From the NCBI RefSeq assembly GCF_004795895.1, contig NZ_CP039250.1, forward strand, positions 1,240,001-1,304,000: DNA of 64,000 nucleotides, in the 5' to 3' direction. This document shows, piece by piece, positions 60,696 to 64,000 of the stretch. How positions within the stretch are numbered: position 1 is the stretch's first letter; the number at the start of each line of letters is the position of its first letter. Position numbers and translations under genes: made by a program. The notes under the pieces were generated by a model. It did not search any database. It worked only from the letters and a program-made list of their open reading frames with translations, and was not told the origin of the DNA. The DNA comes from Sphingopyxis sp. PAMC25046 (lineage in GTDB: Bacteria; Pseudomonadota; Alphaproteobacteria; Sphingomonadales; Sphingomonadaceae).

Positions 60696-61916
60696 ATGGA
60701 TCTTGATTACGGGCCCGAATACGATGTCTTCCGCAAGCAAGTGCGGGCTTTCATCGAAGCGCACCGCCATCTCGCGCCGCCTTCTGCTGACCGGGCGGCC
60801 CGACCTTCGTCCAAGGCAGTCGAATGGCAGAAGCTGTTGATCGAGCATGGGTATACCGCGCGAACGATCCCGCAGGAGTATGGAGGCTATGGAGCGGAGC
60901 CGGACATTCTCCAATCGCGCATCATCGCAGAGGAATTTGCGCGGGCCAGGGTGCCGGGCGGGCTTTCTAATCAGGGAATCTCGATGTTCGTGCCGACCCT
61001 GCTTGAACTCGGCACCGAGGAACAGAAACGGCGCTGGATCGAACCCACGTTGAAAGGCGATATCGTATGGTGCCAGGGCTATTCCGAACCCGGTGCCGGG
61101 TCGGACCTAGCCAACCTCAAGACCAGCGCGCACATCGAAAACGGCGAATTTGTTATCAATGGCCAGAAGATCTGGACCAGCACCGCCAAGCAGGCCGACA
61201 TGATCTTTTGCCTGGTCAGGACCGAACCTGACGCACCCAAACATGGCGGCATTTCCTACCTGATCTTTTCGATGGACACGCAGGGCATCGAGGTTCGCCC
61301 CTTGAAGACGATGACCGGTCACGCCGAGTTCAACGAGACGTTCTTCACCGATGTGCGCGTCCCCATGCACCAGATCGTCGGCCAGCGGGGCCAGGGCTGG
61401 TTCGTCGCGAACGCAACCCTAGGCCATGAGCGCGGAATGCTGGGCGATCCCGACGCGCTCGAAAACCGGCTGCAGGCGCTGATCGCACTGATGCAGGAAG
61501 AGCGTTTGGGCCAGGGTCGCGCGATCGACAATCCGGTACTGCGCGACCGGCTAGTGGCACTTCAGGCCGAAGTAGCGGCGATGAAATACAATGGGATGCG
61601 CATCCTTTCGAACAGCCTTAGGGGAGAGCCGGGCGGCATGGCGAAGCTGATCGTCAAGTTGCAAAGCTGTGAACTCGCTCACCAGATATCCGCGCTGGCA
61701 ATCGACGCCATGGGCGAACTGGGCATACTCTATCACCACAGCCCGCGTGAGCGGGACGGCGGGGCGTGGCAATGGAACTATATGTTCCAACTCGGTCTCA
61801 TCATCGGCGGCGGGACCGCTCAGATCCAGAAGAACATCATCGCCGAACGCGGCCTTGAAATGCCACGTGAGCCGAACCCCGCGGACATGGCGCGACAGAA
61901 GCAGGGAGCAGACTGA
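60696..61916 (+). CDS. Acyl-CoA dehydrogenase 1
   Basis: The 406-residue flavoprotein has the family text GYSEPGAGSDLANLKTSA, VINGQKIWTSTAKQADMIFC and the C-terminal GGGTAQIQKNIIAERGLEMPRE. The Glu of the classical YEGTAQIQ motif is Gly here, so the catalytic base must come from elsewhere, as in the heteromeric FadE/ChsE enzymes. The next gene is a second, smaller dehydrogenase, starting within the stop codon (TGATG), which supports a heteromeric enzyme. Confidence 0.9.
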   Translation: MDLDYGPEYDVFRKQVRAFIEAHRHLAPPSADRAARPSSKAVEWQKLLIEHGYTARTIPQEYGGYGAEPDILQSRIIAEEFARARVPGGLSNQGISMFVPTLLELGTEEQKRRWIEPTLKGDIVWCQGYSEPGAGSDLANLKTSAHIENGEFVINGQKIWTSTAKQADMIFCLVRTEPDAPKHGGISYLIFSMDTQGIEVRPLKTMTGHAEFNETFFTDVRVPMHQIVGQRGQGWFVANATLGHERGMLGDPDALENRLQALIALMQEERLGQGRAIDNPVLRDRLVALQAEVAAMKYNGMRILSNSLRGEPGGMAKLIVKLQSCELAHQISALAIDAMGELGILYHHSPRERDGGAWQWNYMFQLGLIIGGGTAQIQKNIIAERGLEMPREPNPADMARQKQGAD

Positions 61917-63007
61917 TGGACTTTGGACTTTCGCAGGACCAGCAGATGTTGCGCGACGCCGTTTCGCGGTGCCTCGCCGATACCAGCCCGCTCAGTCACG
62001 TCCGCGAATGTGCGGAGCGGGACAATCCGTTGAGCGACCAGGTGTTGCGCGCCCTCCACGATCTGGGCGTTGCCGGAATGCTCGTCCCCGAAGAGCATGG
62101 CGGGCTCGGCATGACCTTGCTCGACGCGGCGGTGGTGGCGGAACAGCTTGGCTATGCGGTCGCACCGGTGCCGTTTCTCGCCAGTCAGGTTCTCGCACCG
62201 ATCGCCTTGCGCGAAGCTGGCAACGAGGAGCAAAAGGCCCACTGGCTGCCAAAGATAGCGAGCGGCGAGGCGCGTGTCGGTGTCGCGATTTCCGAGACGA
62301 TCGAGGTGCGCGACGGCGCGGGAGTTTCCTCTGCCGGCGGGAAGCTCAACGGCACCGCCCTGTTCGCGCTCGATTTCGAAGGAGCTGATGCCTACGTCGT
62401 CGCCGATTCCGGTGGCAGGCTGCACCTTGTCGGTGCCAAGGCGTCCGGGCTGGAAGCTATCGCGTTGACGACCATCGATCGCACCCGTAGCGTCGGGGAA
62501 TTGCGGTTTGACGGGGACGAAGCGGAACCACTGGCTGACGATGGCGGAGCTACAGTGGCCCGGCTGCGCGATGCGGGCCGCGTGATCCTCGCCGCAGACA
62601 GCCTTGGCGCAGGTCAGGCCATGATCGAAAGGGCTGTCGATTATGCTGGTCAGCGCGAACAGTTCGGCCGCCTGATCGGTAGTTTCCAGGCCGTAAAGCA
62701 TATGTGCGCCGAGATGGCCGCGCGGCATGAACCGTGCCGTTCGCTCGTCTGGTACGCCGCCCACGCCTTCGACGCGGTGCCGAATGAGGCATCACTGCTT
62801 GCCTGCCATGCCAAATCGCACACGGCCGAGGTCTATCGATTTGTCGCACGCACTTCCACCGAAGTGCACGGCGGAATGGGATTCACCGACCTGCTTGGCC
62901 TGCATTACTGGTTCAAACGGATCGGATTCGACCGGCAGGTTCTGGGTGGGCCAGAAGCGGTCCGGGCGGAGGCTGCGGCACTTCAGGGCTGGACCAAAGC
63001 TGCGTGA
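61916..63007 (+). CDS. Acyl-CoA dehydrogenase 2 (partner subunit)
   Basis: The 363-residue product has the N-terminal ACAD text DFGLSQDQQMLRDAVSRCLAD, GVAGMLVPEEHGGLGMTLLD and C-terminal VDYAGQREQFGRLIGSFQAVKHMCAEM and TSTEVHGGMGFTDLLGLHYWFKR. The middle beta-domain is short and less conserved. Paired unequal ACADs form alpha2beta2 enzymes in steroid side-chain degradation; this pair is likely similar. Confidence 0.9.
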   Translation: MDFGLSQDQQMLRDAVSRCLADTSPLSHVRECAERDNPLSDQVLRALHDLGVAGMLVPEEHGGLGMTLLDAAVVAEQLGYAVAPVPFLASQVLAPIALREAGNEEQKAHWLPKIASGEARVGVAISETIEVRDGAGVSSAGGKLNGTALFALDFEGADAYVVADSGGRLHLVGAKASGLEAIALTTIDRTRSVGELRFDGDEAEPLADDGGATVARLRDAGRVILAADSLGAGQAMIERAVDYAGQREQFGRLIGSFQAVKHMCAEMAARHEPCRSLVWYAAHAFDAVPNEASLLACHAKSHTAEVYRFVARTSTEVHGGMGFTDLLGLHYWFKRIGFDRQVLGGPEAVRAEAAALQGWTKAA

Positions 63008-63065
63008 TGTTTCTTCCAAGGGAAGTGCGCCAAAGCCGCCACCCCGTTCGGAGAGGGGAACTAAT

Positions 63066-64000
63066 GTGATCGACTGGAATCTCGGCGACATTCTCGACGC
63101 TATCGAGCCCGTCATGCCAAAGGATGCGCCGGCCCTGATACACGGCGACCGGATCATCACCTGGCCCGAAATGTCGGGACGTTCGAACAATGTTGCCCGC
63201 GCGCTCCGGCAGCGCGGAGCCGGCAATGGGGCCAAGGTTGCCTTTTATATGCGCAACCGACCCGAATATGGCGAGTTGATGGCAGCCTGCTTCAAGGGGC
63301 GCCTGATCCATGTGAACATCAATTACCGCTATGTCGCCGAGGAGGTCTTCTATATCTTCGACGATTCCGATAGCGAAGTGATCGTCTACAGCTCGGAATT
63401 CCGCGACTGTATCGTCGAGCTCAAGGATCGGCTCGAGAAGGTTCACACCTTTGTGGAAATTGGCGAGGCTTCGCAAATCGCGCCTTTTGCGATCCCTTAC
63501 GAAACACTCGCGCAAGAAGGCGACGGATCGGCGCTCGGCATAGTGCGCTCTCCCGAAGATCAGCTCTTCATCTATACCGGCGGCACGACGGGCATGCCCA
63601 AGGGCGTGATGTGGCATCACGACCAAATGCGCAAAGCACAGCTCGAGGCCCAGAAGCTGCTCGCCCCCGTTCCTCAGACACTCGAAGAACACGTCGCGTT
63701 GATCACAAGTCAAGGGCCCGGCAACCGCACCCTGCCATCCTGCCCGATGATGCACGGGACCGGCTTCATCACCGCGATCGGCACACTTATGTCGGGCGGC
63801 GCCATCGTTACACTCGCAGACTCGTCCTTCGATGCGACGGAGTTGTGGGAAACAGTTGATAAGCATAATGTGCAAAGCATCGCAATTGTGGGCGATGCCT
63901 TTGCCAAGCCAATGCTGCAGGCGCTGGACCGGAATCCCGGCCGCTGGGATACCAGCAGCCTCGTCACCATCGTTTCATCCGGCGTGATGTGGAGCAAGGA
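63066..64000 (+). CDS. Acyl-CoA synthetase (FadD-type), cut by window end
   Basis: A right-pointing frame starts with GTG at 63066 (behind GGAGAGGGGAAC) and stays open to the window end, about 311 residues. It reads IDWNLGDILDAIEPVMPKDA, VAFYMRNRPEYGELMAACFK, the AMP-binding loop YTGGTTGMPKGVMWHH (about residue 169) and CPMMHGTGFITAIGTLMSGG. An ATG two bases earlier runs straight into a stop, so GTG is the start. It would load the pathway substrate onto CoA for the dehydrogenases upstream. Confidence 0.92.
   Translation, partial: MIDWNLGDILDAIEPVMPKDAPALIHGDRIITWPEMSGRSNNVARALRQRGAGNGAKVAFYMRNRPEYGELMAACFKGRLIHVNINYRYVAEEVFYIFDDSDSEVIVYSSEFRDCIVELKDRLEKVHTFVEIGEASQIAPFAIPYETLAQEGDGSALGIVRSPEDQLFIYTGGTTGMPKGVMWHHDQMRKAQLEAQKLLAPVPQTLEEHVALITSQGPGNRTLPSCPMMHGTGFITAIGTLMSGGAIVTLADSSFDATELWETVDKHNVQSIAIVGDAFAKPMLQALDRNPGRWDTSSLVTIVSSGVMWSK

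Noticed and set aside
61820..63875. Left-pointing frames of about 315 codons opposite the acyl-CoA dehydrogenase and synthetase genes
   Set aside because: Shadows of well-supported right-pointing genes with complete family signatures; the frames cross gene boundaries.
1..64000. CRISPR arrays, rRNA, tRNA, and plasmid replication or partition genes
   Set aside because: None seen on reading both strands; there are no regularly spaced repeats and no Rep, ParA or ParB motifs, so plasmid status stays an inference.

Overview
The window looks like an accessory (plasmid or genomic-island) segment of an alphaproteobacterium of the Sphingomonadaceae (Sphingopyxis/Sphingobium/Novosphingobium type). The signs are an F-type conjugation gene set in sphingomonad order, two large TonB-dependent receptors, many IS3/IS5/IS66/IS481 elements, a LinKLMN-like transporter and a CYP153 alkane-hydroxylase-type P450. 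The genus is inferred from gene content; no rRNA or tRNA gene was seen.

Layout. 1-12.3 kb: left-pointing F-type (MPF-F) type IV secretion genes, read from right to left as dsbC-like, traA, traL, traE, traK, traB, traV, traC, two small membrane proteins, traW, traU and traN (cut by the window start). A divergent XRE regulator sits beside a perfect 9-bp dyad. Several strong hairpins lie at gene junctions and may set expression levels. 12.4-17.4 kb: a stack of insertion sequences whose order can be read: an IS481 copy was hit by an IS66 element (8-bp duplication CAGGATCC), and an IS3 element then landed on the extreme tip of that IS66 (duplication CCG). 17.6-22.6 kb: a TonB receptor and an unknown secreted protein.

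22.9-36.9 kb: two sequence-identical IS5-family copies, in the same orientation, bracket about 12.3 kb. Between them are a decayed second IS5-type element, a NUDIX hydrolase, an ABC1/UbiB-type kinase-like protein, a MarR regulator, a three-part EmrAB/outer-membrane efflux operon, and a four-gene MCE (Mla/LinKLMN-like) lipid or hydrophobic-compound ABC transporter. 36.9-40.3 kb: a second IS481 copy in the opposite orientation, disrupted by a different, intact IS66 element (8-bp duplication GGTGAGGC).

40.4-53.6 kb: a TetR regulator, an acyl-CoA synthetase, and a secreted-hydrolase/uptake cluster. That cluster holds two SxxK serine hydrolases, a GntR regulator, a Tat-type M28-like protein, a TonB receptor and a carboxylesterase. 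The palindrome ATTATCGATAATA occurs both in the GntR/hydrolase divergent region and in front of the TonB receptor, which suggests one regulon. A hotdog thioesterase, an alpha/beta hydrolase and a divergent MarR regulator follow.

53.6-64 kb: gene remnants and a decayed IS3 element, then a catabolic cluster: 2Fe-2S ferredoxin and CYP153-type P450 (left-pointing), divergent from a FadR-like GntR, a nitronate monooxygenase-like protein, a thiolase-like protein without an obvious catalytic Cys, its Zn-ribbon (DUF35) partner, two adjacent acyl-CoA dehydrogenases and an acyl-CoA synthetase that runs off the window. The set looks like terminal hydroxylation, CoA activation, dehydrogenation and possibly retro-aldol cleavage of an alkyl or isoprenoid side chain.
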